DNA from: Bacillota bacterium
GTDB taxonomy: Bacteria > Bacillota > Clostridia > Caldicoprobacterales > Xylanivirgaceae
Direction of reading: 5' to 3'
Length of the DNA: 39,579 bases
Assembly (NCBI GenBank): GCA_023621995.1
Contig: JAMOAB010000070.1
Location: 1-39,579, forward strand
The notes beneath the pieces were generated by a model. It did not search any database and was not told where the DNA came from. It saw only the letters and a list, made by a program, of their open reading frames with translations. A program made the position numbers and the translations under genes. Shown piece after piece: positions 25,042-32,751 of this stretch; the first letter of the stretch is position 1, and every line of letters starts with the position of its first letter.

Positions 25042-25325
25042 ATATGCTATTAATTATATTATTATTAGTAGTGCCTATTGTCATTACAGGATGTGTTCCT
25101 GGTGATGGACGTAATACAACGAATAAACCTGCAGGTTTTTTCTGGGGAGTTTGGCATGGCTGGATTGCCCCTATATCTCTTGTAATAGAGCTATTTGATA
25201 AAAATATACGTATATATGAAGTACATAATAGTGGTTGGTGGTATGATTTTGGATTTTATATAGCGGTCATAAGTGGATTTGGTGGCATATCATTTTTCCG
25301 TAAGAAAAAGAGAAAAAGGCTGTAG
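25029..25325 (+). CDS. small conserved lipoprotein/membrane protein of unknown function
   Basis: A 98-residue protein with an N-terminal signal and lipobox VITGC, then GFFWGVWHGWIAPISLVIELF, then an IYEVHNSGWWYDFGFYIA segment, a second hydrophobic stretch and a very basic tail (KKKRKR). I recall similar small proteins with WHG-x-x-API and NSGWWYDxGF motifs in other Bacillota, but know of no function. The start lies in the second copy of a 14-bp tandem duplication. It is the last gene of the acylation cluster, followed by a terminator. Confidence 0.7.
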   Translation: MKRRYMLLIILLLVVPIVITGCVPGDGRNTTNKPAGFFWGVWHGWIAPISLVIELFDKNIRIYEVHNSGWWYDFGFYIAVISGFGGISFFRKKKRKRL

Positions 25326-25353
25326 CCAATATTACAGCTAAACTGACTAATTT

Positions 25354-25397
25354 CGCTAGCCGTACAGGTATGTAGTGTACGGTATAGCGGATTTTTT
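25354..25397 (+). terminator. rho-independent terminator after the acylation cluster
   Basis: CCGTACA (25360-25366) pairs with TGTACGG (25376-25382), and the flanking CGCTA/TAGCG extends the stem past a small internal loop. Six T follow at 25392-25397. Confidence 0.85.
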
Positions 25398-25440
25398 ATA
25401 CCTACTCGTGAAAATAGTTTACCAAAAATCATAGAATATA

Positions 25441-25469
25441 TTGAAAATTATTTACGTATATGTTATAAT
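25441..25469 (+). promoter_or_regulatory. promoter of the peptidoglycan-sugar salvage operon
   Basis: TTGAAA (25441-25446) and TATAAT (25464-25469) are separated by 17 bases, and the -10 is TGn-extended (TGT at 25461-25463). It lies 37 bases before the MurR/RpiR regulator start and is the best promoter in the window. No other comparably good promoter was found downstream to 39406. Confidence 0.85.
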
Positions 25470-25505
25470 CAAAACACAGACAAATTAATTAAAGGATGAA
25501 CCATT

Positions 25506-26348
25506 ATGAGAGACATATTATTCAACATCGCTGAACTCAAAGACTCCTTTAGACCTTCAGAACATAAGATAGCCAAATACATACTAGACAATCCAGAACA
25601 AGTCGTAGATTCCACCATAACAGAACTTGCCACAGCATGTGATACTAGTGAGGCAAGTATAGTAAGGTTTTGTAAAACTTTAAACCTAAAAGGATTTCAG
25701 GACCTTAAAGTAAAAATAGCTGCATCTCTTGCTATGAAACATAGATCATTGGATGGTGGTATAGATAGGGATGATTCAATCGCTGATATTGTACAGAAAA
25801 TTGTAGATTTCAATAAACAGGCAATAGAGCAGACGTCACATGTTACAGATTTAGAAGCCTTAGAGCAGGCTGTGGACATCCTATCAGAGGCAAAGCGAAT
25901 AGATTTTTGCGGTATGGGTGCGTCAGGCATAATTGCATACGATGCCATGACTAAATTCATGAGAATAAACATACCATGCAATTACTATCAAGATAGCCAT
26001 CTACAACTTACATCGGCAGCAAATCTATCAAAAGATGATGCGGCGGTAGGTATCTCATATTCAGGGACTACCAAAGAAGTAGTTGAGGTGTTAAAGGCAG
26101 CCAAGGAGAAGGGAGCTTCTACTATTAGCATAACTAAGGTAGGTAGTTCGCCTTTAGTAGACGTAGCTGATATAAATTTATTTGTATCATCTCAGGAGGC
26201 TATATTTAGAATGGGAGCTATGGCATCTAGAATAGCCCAGCTCAATTTAATAGATATATTGTTTGTAAGTGTGGCAATCAAAAAATACGATGAAGTTATT
26301 GAATATTTAGAGAATACTAGTGGGGCTACCTCCATTAGAAAAGTTTAG
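25506..26348 (+). CDS. murR: MurR/RpiR family transcriptional regulator
   Basis: A 280-residue regulator with an N-terminal RpiR helix-turn-helix (about 1-75, with LATACDTSEASIVRFCKTLNLKGF) and a C-terminal SIS sugar-phosphate-binding domain (about 110-250, with ISYSGTTKEVVEVLKAAKEKGA). In MurR the SIS domain senses MurNAc-6-phosphate and relieves repression of MurNAc genes. Its place directly before murQ supports the MurR assignment; other RpiR proteins sense other sugars. It starts at ATG with an AAAGGATG site nine bases upstream, downstream of a near-consensus promoter. Confidence 0.82.
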   Translation: MRDILFNIAELKDSFRPSEHKIAKYILDNPEQVVDSTITELATACDTSEASIVRFCKTLNLKGFQDLKVKIAASLAMKHRSLDGGIDRDDSIADIVQKIVDFNKQAIEQTSHVTDLEALEQAVDILSEAKRIDFCGMGASGIIAYDAMTKFMRINIPCNYYQDSHLQLTSAANLSKDDAAVGISYSGTTKEVVEVLKAAKEKGASTISITKVGSSPLVDVADINLFVSSQEAIFRMGAMASRIAQLNLIDILFVSVAIKKYDEVIEYLENTSGATSIRKV

Positions 26349-26366
26349 GACAGGGGATGATAATAG

Positions 26367-27278
26367 ATGGACGACGCACTTTACTCATTGGTGACAGAAC
26401 AACAGAATGAGCATAGCTTAAATATTGATATCATGGATACTATAGATGTACTAAAGATAATGAATGATGAAGATAAAAAAGTAGCATATGCAGTTGAAGA
26501 GTGCTTAGACGATATAACTCTTGCCGTAGATAAGATAGTTGAGAGGATGAAAAAGGGAGGTAGGCTTTTATACTTTGGTGCAGGTACAAGCGGTAGATTG
26601 GCCATATTAGATGCAGCAGAATGTCCCCCCACATTTGGCACTGAGCCTGAACTGGTGCAGGGTATTATGGCAGGTGGGAGTGGCGCATTCAACATTGCAA
26701 AGGAGGATATAGAAGACTATAAAGAAGAAGGAGCGGCAGATGTCATAGCGAAAGGTATTACAGAACTCGATTCAGTTGTAGGCCTCTCTGCAAGTGGTAG
26801 GGCACCATATGTTGTAGGAGCAATGGAGGAGGCAAAGAAGCGGGGGGCACTTACCGTATCCATAACATGTAATGAAAGATCTGTAATGGATGACATAGTA
26901 GATGTGCCCATCAATATAGTTGTAGGGCCGGAGGTCATAATGGGTTCTACTAGGCTGAAGGCAGGAACGGCGCAAAAGATGGTGCTTAATATGATATCTA
27001 CAGCTACCATGATAAAACTAGGGAAGGTATATGGAAATTTGATGGTAGATCTAAAACCTAAGAATAAAAAACTCATTGAAAGGGCTAAGAGAATTATAAT
27101 GCTTGCTACAGATGTATCGTATGAGGAAGCAGAAAAATACTTTGAGCTTAGCAGGAGAAATCCTAAGGTTGCAATAGTTATGATAGAAACTGGAACCGAC
27201 TATGATACGGCATGTAGGTTATTAGATAAGGGTAATGGATTTGTAGCAAAGGCAATAGAAATCTACCAAACAGTATAA
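26367..27278 (+). CDS. murQ: N-acetylmuramic acid 6-phosphate etherase
   Basis: A 303-residue SIS-domain enzyme that splits the lactyl ether of MurNAc-6-phosphate to give GlcNAc-6-phosphate and D-lactate. The signature GAGTSGRLAILDAAECPPT (71-89) contains the catalytic Glu85, and the second signature G-S-T-R-L-K-A-G-T-A-Q-K is intact. Length is normal for the family. It follows murR by 18 bases with a GGGG ribosome site, as in many MurNAc operons. The product feeds GlcNAc-6-phosphate deacetylase and glucosamine-6-phosphate deaminase, which are not in this window. Confidence 0.95.
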   Translation: MDDALYSLVTEQQNEHSLNIDIMDTIDVLKIMNDEDKKVAYAVEECLDDITLAVDKIVERMKKGGRLLYFGAGTSGRLAILDAAECPPTFGTEPELVQGIMAGGSGAFNIAKEDIEDYKEEGAADVIAKGITELDSVVGLSASGRAPYVVGAMEEAKKRGALTVSITCNERSVMDDIVDVPINIVVGPEVIMGSTRLKAGTAQKMVLNMISTATMIKLGKVYGNLMVDLKPKNKKLIERAKRIIMLATDVSYEEAEKYFELSRRNPKVAIVMIETGTDYDTACRLLDKGNGFVAKAIEIYQTV

Positions 27279-27333
27279 CTTTAAAGAATATGGCTACAAA
27301 TCTAGAATATTATAGATAGAAAGAGGGGGCAAA

Positions 27334-28293
27334 ATGGAGGTCACAGGTGTAGAGAGACAAAAAAAGATAAGTCAGCCTAAAGTAAACCATAAGAAAGTTA
27401 GGGCAAAAATATGGGCAGATCGCTATATGTACCTCATGATATTGCCGGTTGTGATATATTTTGTATTATTTCACTACTGGCCAATGTTATGGCTTAGAAT
27501 TGCATTTTATGATTATAAGATCTTGAAGGGGTTTGAAGGAAGCAAGTTTGTGGGGCTGAAACATTTTAAATCCTTTATACAAAGTCCTGATTTTCTAAAC
27601 ATTATATGGAATACATTATATCTCAATCTATTAAGTTTAGCTTTTGCATTTCCAGCTCCAATTGTGTTTGCACTCTTATTAAACGAACTTGCAGCTGGAA
27701 AGTTCAAGAAAACAGTTCAAACTATCAGTTATCTACCACACTTTTTATCTATGGTAGTTGTTGTGAGTATGATCAAAAACATTTTATCTCCTTCTATTGG
27801 AATAGTAAATTCTATAATGAAGAATATGGGAATGGAAGAGATATATTTCCTAGGTGAGGCTAAATATTTCAGACCTATAATGATAATATCAGGTATTTGG
27901 CAGGAGATGGGATGGGGATCGATAATCTATCTATCGGCCCTATCGGGGATAGATCCCGAACTGTATGAGGCAGCTGTAATGGATGGTGCAGGGCGCTTTA
28001 AGCAGGTTATATATATAACACTACCAGGAATTGCACAGACTATAATAGTTATGCTAATCTTGCGGATTGGAACCCTGCTATCGGTAGGATTTGAAAAAGT
28101 ATATTTGATGCAGAATGCATACAACCTTTCAGTATCGGAGGTTATATCCACATATGTATATAAAAGGGGAATGATAAATAACAACTACAGTCTAGCGACA
28201 GCGGTTGGTATGTTTAATGGAATAATAAGCTTAATCTTAGTGTCACTGGCTAATAGCTTGAGTAGGAAATATACAGAGATAAGCTTAATATAG
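27334..28293 (+). CDS. ABC sugar transporter permease (LplB/YtcP-type), first of two
   Basis: A 319-residue inner-membrane permease of the LplB-like carbohydrate uptake family, with about six membrane helices. The cytoplasmic EAA loop that docks the ATPase reads ELYEAAVMDGAGRFKQVIYI (near residue 210). A charged, soluble N-terminus (about 30 residues) precedes the first helix. It pairs with the permease at 28315. Position after murQ suggests MurNAc, disaccharide or muropeptide uptake, which is an inference. No ATPase gene is next to it; a shared MsmX-type ATPase encoded elsewhere is the usual solution. Confidence 0.88.
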   Translation: MEVTGVERQKKISQPKVNHKKVRAKIWADRYMYLMILPVVIYFVLFHYWPMLWLRIAFYDYKILKGFEGSKFVGLKHFKSFIQSPDFLNIIWNTLYLNLLSLAFAFPAPIVFALLLNELAAGKFKKTVQTISYLPHFLSMVVVVSMIKNILSPSIGIVNSIMKNMGMEEIYFLGEAKYFRPIMIISGIWQEMGWGSIIYLSALSGIDPELYEAAVMDGAGRFKQVIYITLPGIAQTIIVMLILRIGTLLSVGFEKVYLMQNAYNLSVSEVISTYVYKRGMINNNYSLATAVGMFNGIISLILVSLANSLSRKYTEISLI

Positions 28294-28314
28294 TAGAATG
28301 AGAGGAGATTATAG

Positions 28315-29208
28315 ATGTCAGTTCTCGGAAAAAAATCTACAGGGGAAAAAATATTTGACGTATTTAATATAGTTCTCATGTGCCTTTTGACTATGGCATT
28401 TCTCTACCCAGTATTGAATGTGTTGGCCATATCCCTTAGTGCAAGTTCGCCTGTTCTACGGGGAGAAGTGACGTTTTTTCCGAGGAGGCCTACTGTCAAG
28501 GCATATGAAAATATATTCACAAATAAATATATATGGAGATCCTACGGTAATACTATTTTCGTAGCGATTGTTGGATGTGTTCTAGGTCTAATAATGAGTT
28601 CTCTTGCTGCATATCCCATGGCATTTGGTGATTTCTATGGGAAGCAAGTATATAGTTTCATGATATTATTTACAATGTGGTTTAGTGGTGGCTTGATCCC
28701 CACATATCTAGTCATGAGGAAGTTAAAACTTTTAAATACTTATTGGGCCTTGATTTTCAACTTTTTAGCTCCGGCCTATTACATCATAATATTGAGGAGC
28801 TTTTTTGTAGGTATACCTATATCATTAATTGAATCGGCCAAGCTAGATGGTGCAAATGACTTTGTATGTTTGACCAGGATAGTGCTTCCAGTGTCAAAGC
28901 CTGTACTCGCCACTGTAGCGCTATGGTTCATAGTAGGTCATTGGAATAGCTTTTTACCAGCCATAATGTATCTAAATGATAGGAATAAATATACTCTACA
29001 GGTAGTATTACATGATATCGTACTTCAAGCATCAGGCAAATTATATGACATCGATGCGGCAGTTCATGCTGGTGAGGGTAGTATGGTCATACCCCAACAG
29101 ATACAAAATGCAGTTATATTCGTATCACTTATACCCATGCTCATAATATATCCATTTTTACAACAGTATTTTGTTAAGGGTGTAATGATCGGCTCTGTAA
29201 AGGGTTGA
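28315..29208 (+). CDS. ABC sugar transporter permease (LplC/YtcP-type), second of two
   Basis: A 297-residue permease with about six helices. The EAA loop is present as S-A-K-L-D-G-A-N-D-F (near residue 180), with Ser in place of the first Ala and the conserved G retained. It begins with the usual LplC-type short cytoplasmic tail (KKSTGEKIFDVFNI). The start follows the first permease by 21 bases with a GAGGAGA site. The two permeases together form the heterodimeric channel. Confidence 0.88.
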   Translation: MSVLGKKSTGEKIFDVFNIVLMCLLTMAFLYPVLNVLAISLSASSPVLRGEVTFFPRRPTVKAYENIFTNKYIWRSYGNTIFVAIVGCVLGLIMSSLAAYPMAFGDFYGKQVYSFMILFTMWFSGGLIPTYLVMRKLKLLNTYWALIFNFLAPAYYIIILRSFFVGIPISLIESAKLDGANDFVCLTRIVLPVSKPVLATVALWFIVGHWNSFLPAIMYLNDRNKYTLQVVLHDIVLQASGKLYDIDAAVHAGEGSMVIPQQIQNAVIFVSLIPMLIIYPFLQQYFVKGVMIGSVKG

Positions 29209-29254
29209 TCTTGCATATAAATAATTATGAGAAAGAAAGGAGTATAAAGATAGC

Positions 29255-30889
29255 ATGACTAAGATGAAGGCTAAGAGAATTATAGGTTTAATATTGGCCA
29301 TTATGATGTTAGCAACCATATTTGTTGGTTGTAAGGGAAAGGATGCTGACACCGAGATAGACCAGAAGCCAGATGTGTCAGATGCAAAGGATAAGGAGGA
29401 CGATAATAAAGAGAAGGAAGACGACGATGATGGGGAAGAAGGAGATACTCTGTTCAAAGAGACCTTTAAGTTCAGCTATATGGGTAGTATATGGGGAGTA
29501 CACCCAGATGGTGGAACTCCAATCTTTGATGAACTCATGAAGAGGACCAATACTGAGATAGACTTCCGCTGGTATCCTACAGACCAATATCAGGATAAGG
29601 TCACAGTGACATTGGCATCGGATGATATACCAGATATGATTGCCAATGCTTCTATTCCAACATTGATCGATGAAGGGGCCATCATTCCTCTAGACGACCT
29701 TCTTGAGGAGCATGGACCAAATATCCTTGCTAATTTACAGGAAGATGACTATCCCTATATGCGTGCAGCTATAGACGGAAATATCTATGCTGTACCGTTC
29801 ATACTCGATTTTCCACCTGCATATGCTATGCAGATTCGTAAGGATTGGCTAGACAACGTGGGAATTTCTGAAGTACCGGAGACATGGGATGAATGGAAAG
29901 CAGCATGGAAAGCTTTCAAGGAACAGGATGCCAACGGCGATGGTGATCCTACAAATGAGATTCCTTATGCAGGAGATATCTATGGGCTATTGCCAGCCTT
30001 TGGTATAAACGTATCCAATAAGATTGGATTTACAACAGATGCCGATGGAAACTACACAATTATGTACGAACTACCAGAGTTTAGAACATTCTTAGAAGAG
30101 ATGCGAGAACTATATAAAGAAGGTATCCTAGATAAGGAGTTTGCTACACGAGGAACATATATCGACAATCCAGAGCTTGAGAAGGTATGTGATGCAAACT
30201 TAGCAGGTTCTGTTATGACGTGGGCAGCTAATACCAGGAGAACTACAGAGGTACTCCAAGAGCTAGATGAAAATGCAGCAATGATTGGAGTAAAACCTGT
30301 TCAAGGCCCTGATGGGAAACAGGGTATACCATCTAGGGTAAGGGTTACTCCTACTGCAGCAATTACAGTTGCAGGTGAAGATAAGGCAGAGGATATTATA
30401 AAGTTCTTTAACTATGTATTCAGTGAAGAGGGTATTAAACTTATGTCCTATGGAATCGAAGGCGAACACCATGAGATGGTTGACTCTGAGCCCATGCTTA
30501 AGTCACCTTATGTGGATTCCTTCGAGAATGCTAGGGAAGCTGGCCTTAACTTTACACCTTTCCCCCATCTATTTGCTGAAGAGGCATTCTTACAGATAAT
30601 GATGGGTGGACAAAAGTATGATGAGCTTCCAGATGCAATGAAATACTTCCATGACGCCCTATATGTAGGTGAAGATTATTTCTTTACTCCAACACCTACT
30701 CTAAACACAGAGGCCTATACTGAAAAACAAGGTGAGATTCTACCTAAGATAGAATCCCTATTAGCACAATGTGTAACAGGAGAAATCTCCATTGATGACT
30801 TTTATGCTGAGTATGAGAAACTCAAACCAGTAGGCCTACAGGATATATTAGATCAGGGTGCTGAAGCTTGGAGCAAGATAAGTAAATAG
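29255..30889 (+). CDS. extracellular solute-binding lipoprotein of the sugar ABC importer
   Basis: A 544-residue family-1-like binding protein. The signal ends in a lipobox TIFVGC (Cys26). Residues about 27-65 are an unusually acidic, low-complexity linker rich in Asp, Glu and Lys, typical of a long tether across the wall. The binding domain follows, starting near FSYMGSIWGVHPDGGTPIFDEL, and is longer than E. coli maltose-type binding proteins, as in LplA relatives. It lies 46 bases after the second permease, with AAAGGAG twelve bases from the ATG. A 36-bp palindrome follows and probably marks an RNA stability or partial termination point. Confidence 0.88.
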   Translation: MTKMKAKRIIGLILAIMMLATIFVGCKGKDADTEIDQKPDVSDAKDKEDDNKEKEDDDDGEEGDTLFKETFKFSYMGSIWGVHPDGGTPIFDELMKRTNTEIDFRWYPTDQYQDKVTVTLASDDIPDMIANASIPTLIDEGAIIPLDDLLEEHGPNILANLQEDDYPYMRAAIDGNIYAVPFILDFPPAYAMQIRKDWLDNVGISEVPETWDEWKAAWKAFKEQDANGDGDPTNEIPYAGDIYGLLPAFGINVSNKIGFTTDADGNYTIMYELPEFRTFLEEMRELYKEGILDKEFATRGTYIDNPELEKVCDANLAGSVMTWAANTRRTTEVLQELDENAAMIGVKPVQGPDGKQGIPSRVRVTPTAAITVAGEDKAEDIIKFFNYVFSEEGIKLMSYGIEGEHHEMVDSEPMLKSPYVDSFENAREAGLNFTPFPHLFAEEAFLQIMMGGQKYDELPDAMKYFHDALYVGEDYFFTPTPTLNTEAYTEKQGEILPKIESLLAQCVTGEISIDDFYAEYEKLKPVGLQDILDQGAEAWSKISK

Positions 30890-30908
30890 TAAATTAGGAT
30901 ATTCATAA

Positions 30909-30944
30909 ACTAGGAGGTAATTGACATGTCAATTACCTCCTAGT
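30909..30944 (+). repeat. 36-bp perfect palindrome after the binding-protein gene
   Basis: Two 18-base halves (30909-30926 and 30927-30944) are exact inverted copies with no spacer. In RNA they form a long hairpin with a minimal loop. No T-run follows, so a full terminator is unlikely; a 3' stability hairpin limiting downstream expression is more likely. The left half contains AGGAGGT and the centre an ATG seven bases later. Confidence 0.85.
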
Positions 30945-31037
30945 AATATTATTCTGCATATTATATTTATACATAAGGGAAAGGGACATCGTAATATATT
31001 GAAAATTCAGTTATATACTATTGTAGGTGAGAAATAT

Positions 31038-32030
31038 ATGCAAATAGTAAGATTTGATGATAGTCATACCGCCCATGTGGTGGCTCTATGGAATAAACAT
31101 GCTGGCACAGAGATGCCATATAAACCATTTACAGAAGAAAGCTTCAAACAAACATTTATAGACAACCCCCATTTTAGCTATGAGGGTACATTTGTAGGCA
31201 TAGAAAACGGCAAGATAATAGCCTTTGCAAATGGGGTATTCAAAAGAGAATTCTTGCCCCATGAAACTCATGAGAACACACCTGGATATCTGACCTTTAT
31301 ACTAGTAGATAGGGAGCACAGAGAAAAGGGCTATGGAACTGCTATGCTAAGGGCAGTGGAGGCCTATTTTAAAGAGAATGGAAAAAGGGAGATACAGGTA
31401 ATATTCTTTAATCCTATAAACTTAAGTTGGAATATACCTGGCACCTGTGGACATGATCATCCAAATGCACCAGGTGTGGATATTGGGGGATTAGGATATG
31501 AGTTTTTAAAGGGTCATGGCTATAAGGAGCGGACTAGAGAAGTGGCAATGTATCTAGATCTATCTGAGTTTAAACTTCCTGATAAGACTAAAGAAAAATT
31601 GAAAGAACTGAGATCTAAAGGCATAGAAATAGAGTACTATGACGCTATAAAACACCCCAAAGGCTTTGATGAGCTATTTGACAACTTAAGACATGAGCAC
31701 TGGAGACGGGATATACAGGATAACTTAGAATTGGATGACCCCCATCCTATACTTGTGGCAAGCGATAGGGGTAAGATCTGCGGTTTTGCGGGACCTATAG
31801 CAGCTGAGCCCAGTGGAAGAGGATGGTTTTGTGGCATAGGAGTAGACCCAAATTATGGAGGTCATGGGATTGGCACTACTATGTTTTTTATGCTCATGGA
31901 TAGCTTTAAGGAGGTAGGGGCCAAGTTTAGCTCTTTATTTACTGGTGAGAATAACCCTGCTAAGAAGATGTATGATCGTGCAGGGTTTAAAGAGGTAAAG
32001 ACTTGGGCAGTTATGGGAAAGGAGATATAG
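31038..32030 (+). CDS. protein with two GNAT acetyltransferase domains
   Basis: A 330-residue cytosolic protein made of two GNAT units. The first (about 1-175) has VDREHREKGYGTAM, the second (about 190-330) VDPNYGGHGIGTTMF, both containing the R/Q-x-x-G-x-G acetyl-CoA pyrophosphate loop pattern. The end (NNPAKKMYDRAGF) is typical of active GNAT enzymes. Substrate is unknown; within a peptidoglycan-sugar operon an amino sugar or peptide amine is plausible. The ATG at 31038 has AGGTGA about seven bases upstream and matches the start of the first domain; the longer frame back to 30921 passes through the palindrome and is not credible. Confidence 0.78.
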   Translation: MQIVRFDDSHTAHVVALWNKHAGTEMPYKPFTEESFKQTFIDNPHFSYEGTFVGIENGKIIAFANGVFKREFLPHETHENTPGYLTFILVDREHREKGYGTAMLRAVEAYFKENGKREIQVIFFNPINLSWNIPGTCGHDHPNAPGVDIGGLGYEFLKGHGYKERTREVAMYLDLSEFKLPDKTKEKLKELRSKGIEIEYYDAIKHPKGFDELFDNLRHEHWRRDIQDNLELDDPHPILVASDRGKICGFAGPIAAEPSGRGWFCGIGVDPNYGGHGIGTTMFFMLMDSFKEVGAKFSSLFTGENNPAKKMYDRAGFKEVKTWAVMGKEI

Positions 32031-32033
32031 ACT

Positions 32034-32735
32034 ATGGATAGGGAAAAACTTCATATAATGGCCATTGGCGCCCATATAGGCGATGTGGAGCTGTCTTGTG
32101 GCTTGACGCTGGCTAAGCATGCTGTATTGGGAGATGACATAACAACTGTGGCTCTCACTGCAGGAGAGAGGGGTGCACCACCTTCTATACCAGTAGAAGA
32201 ATTTAAAGAGCTGAATATAGAGTCTGCAACTGAATTTGCCAATATGCTGGGAGGGGATTCTATAGTTTTAAACTATAGAGACGGAGAAGTACCAGAGAAT
32301 GAGGATATAAAGTTTGAAGTCTGTGATATCATTAGAGCCTATAAACCAGATGTCATACTAACCCATTGGAAAAACAGTATTCATAAGGATCATATAACAT
32401 GTCACAGAGTCGTAGTAGATGCTCACTTCTATGCAGCTCTTCAGCATATGGAGAGGGAGCTACCTGCACACTGGGCAAAGGGCCCATATTTTGCCGAAAA
32501 TTGGGAGGACTCCCACGAATTTATCCCATATGTATTTGTAGATGTCACTGAAGGGTATGAGCTATGGTATGATGCCGTGAGAAAGCTCTGGCTTACAGAG
32601 AACTCTCCCTGGTTTAAATATCTCGACTATTATGATGCCCTTAGTAGGACAAGAGGTGCTCTCATACACAAAGAGCGAGGAGAGACATTTATGGTGGCGC
32701 CATCACAGATGAGGACAGTAATCGATTCTTTTTAA
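32034..32735 (+). CDS. PIG-L/LmbE-family deacetylase homologue with altered active-site motif
   Basis: A 233-residue protein of the PIG-L/MshB fold, which normally removes N-acetyl groups from GlcNAc-type sugars using zinc. The first motif is AHIGDVE (13-19) instead of AHPDDxE: His14 and Asp17 can still bind metal, but the position of the general-base Asp (Asp15 in MshB) is Gly16. The second motif IHKDH (Asp119, His120) is kept. The protein may be inactive, may use another base, or may catalyse a different reaction. It starts three bases after the GNAT gene, so they are translationally linked, an interesting match of an acetyltransferase with a deacetylase homologue. Confidence 0.8.
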   Translation: MDREKLHIMAIGAHIGDVELSCGLTLAKHAVLGDDITTVALTAGERGAPPSIPVEEFKELNIESATEFANMLGGDSIVLNYRDGEVPENEDIKFEVCDIIRAYKPDVILTHWKNSIHKDHITCHRVVVDAHFYAALQHMERELPAHWAKGPYFAENWEDSHEFIPYVFVDVTEGYELWYDAVRKLWLTENSPWFKYLDYYDALSRTRGALIHKERGETFMVAPSQMRTVIDSF

Positions 32736-32751
32736 AGGAAAGGTGTGAACA

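Noticed and set aside
30921-31037. Longer start for the double-GNAT protein
   Set aside because: The extension would be encoded by the 36-bp palindrome and an AT-rich spacer, does not resemble a GNAT N-terminus, and the ATG at 31038 has its own ribosome site.
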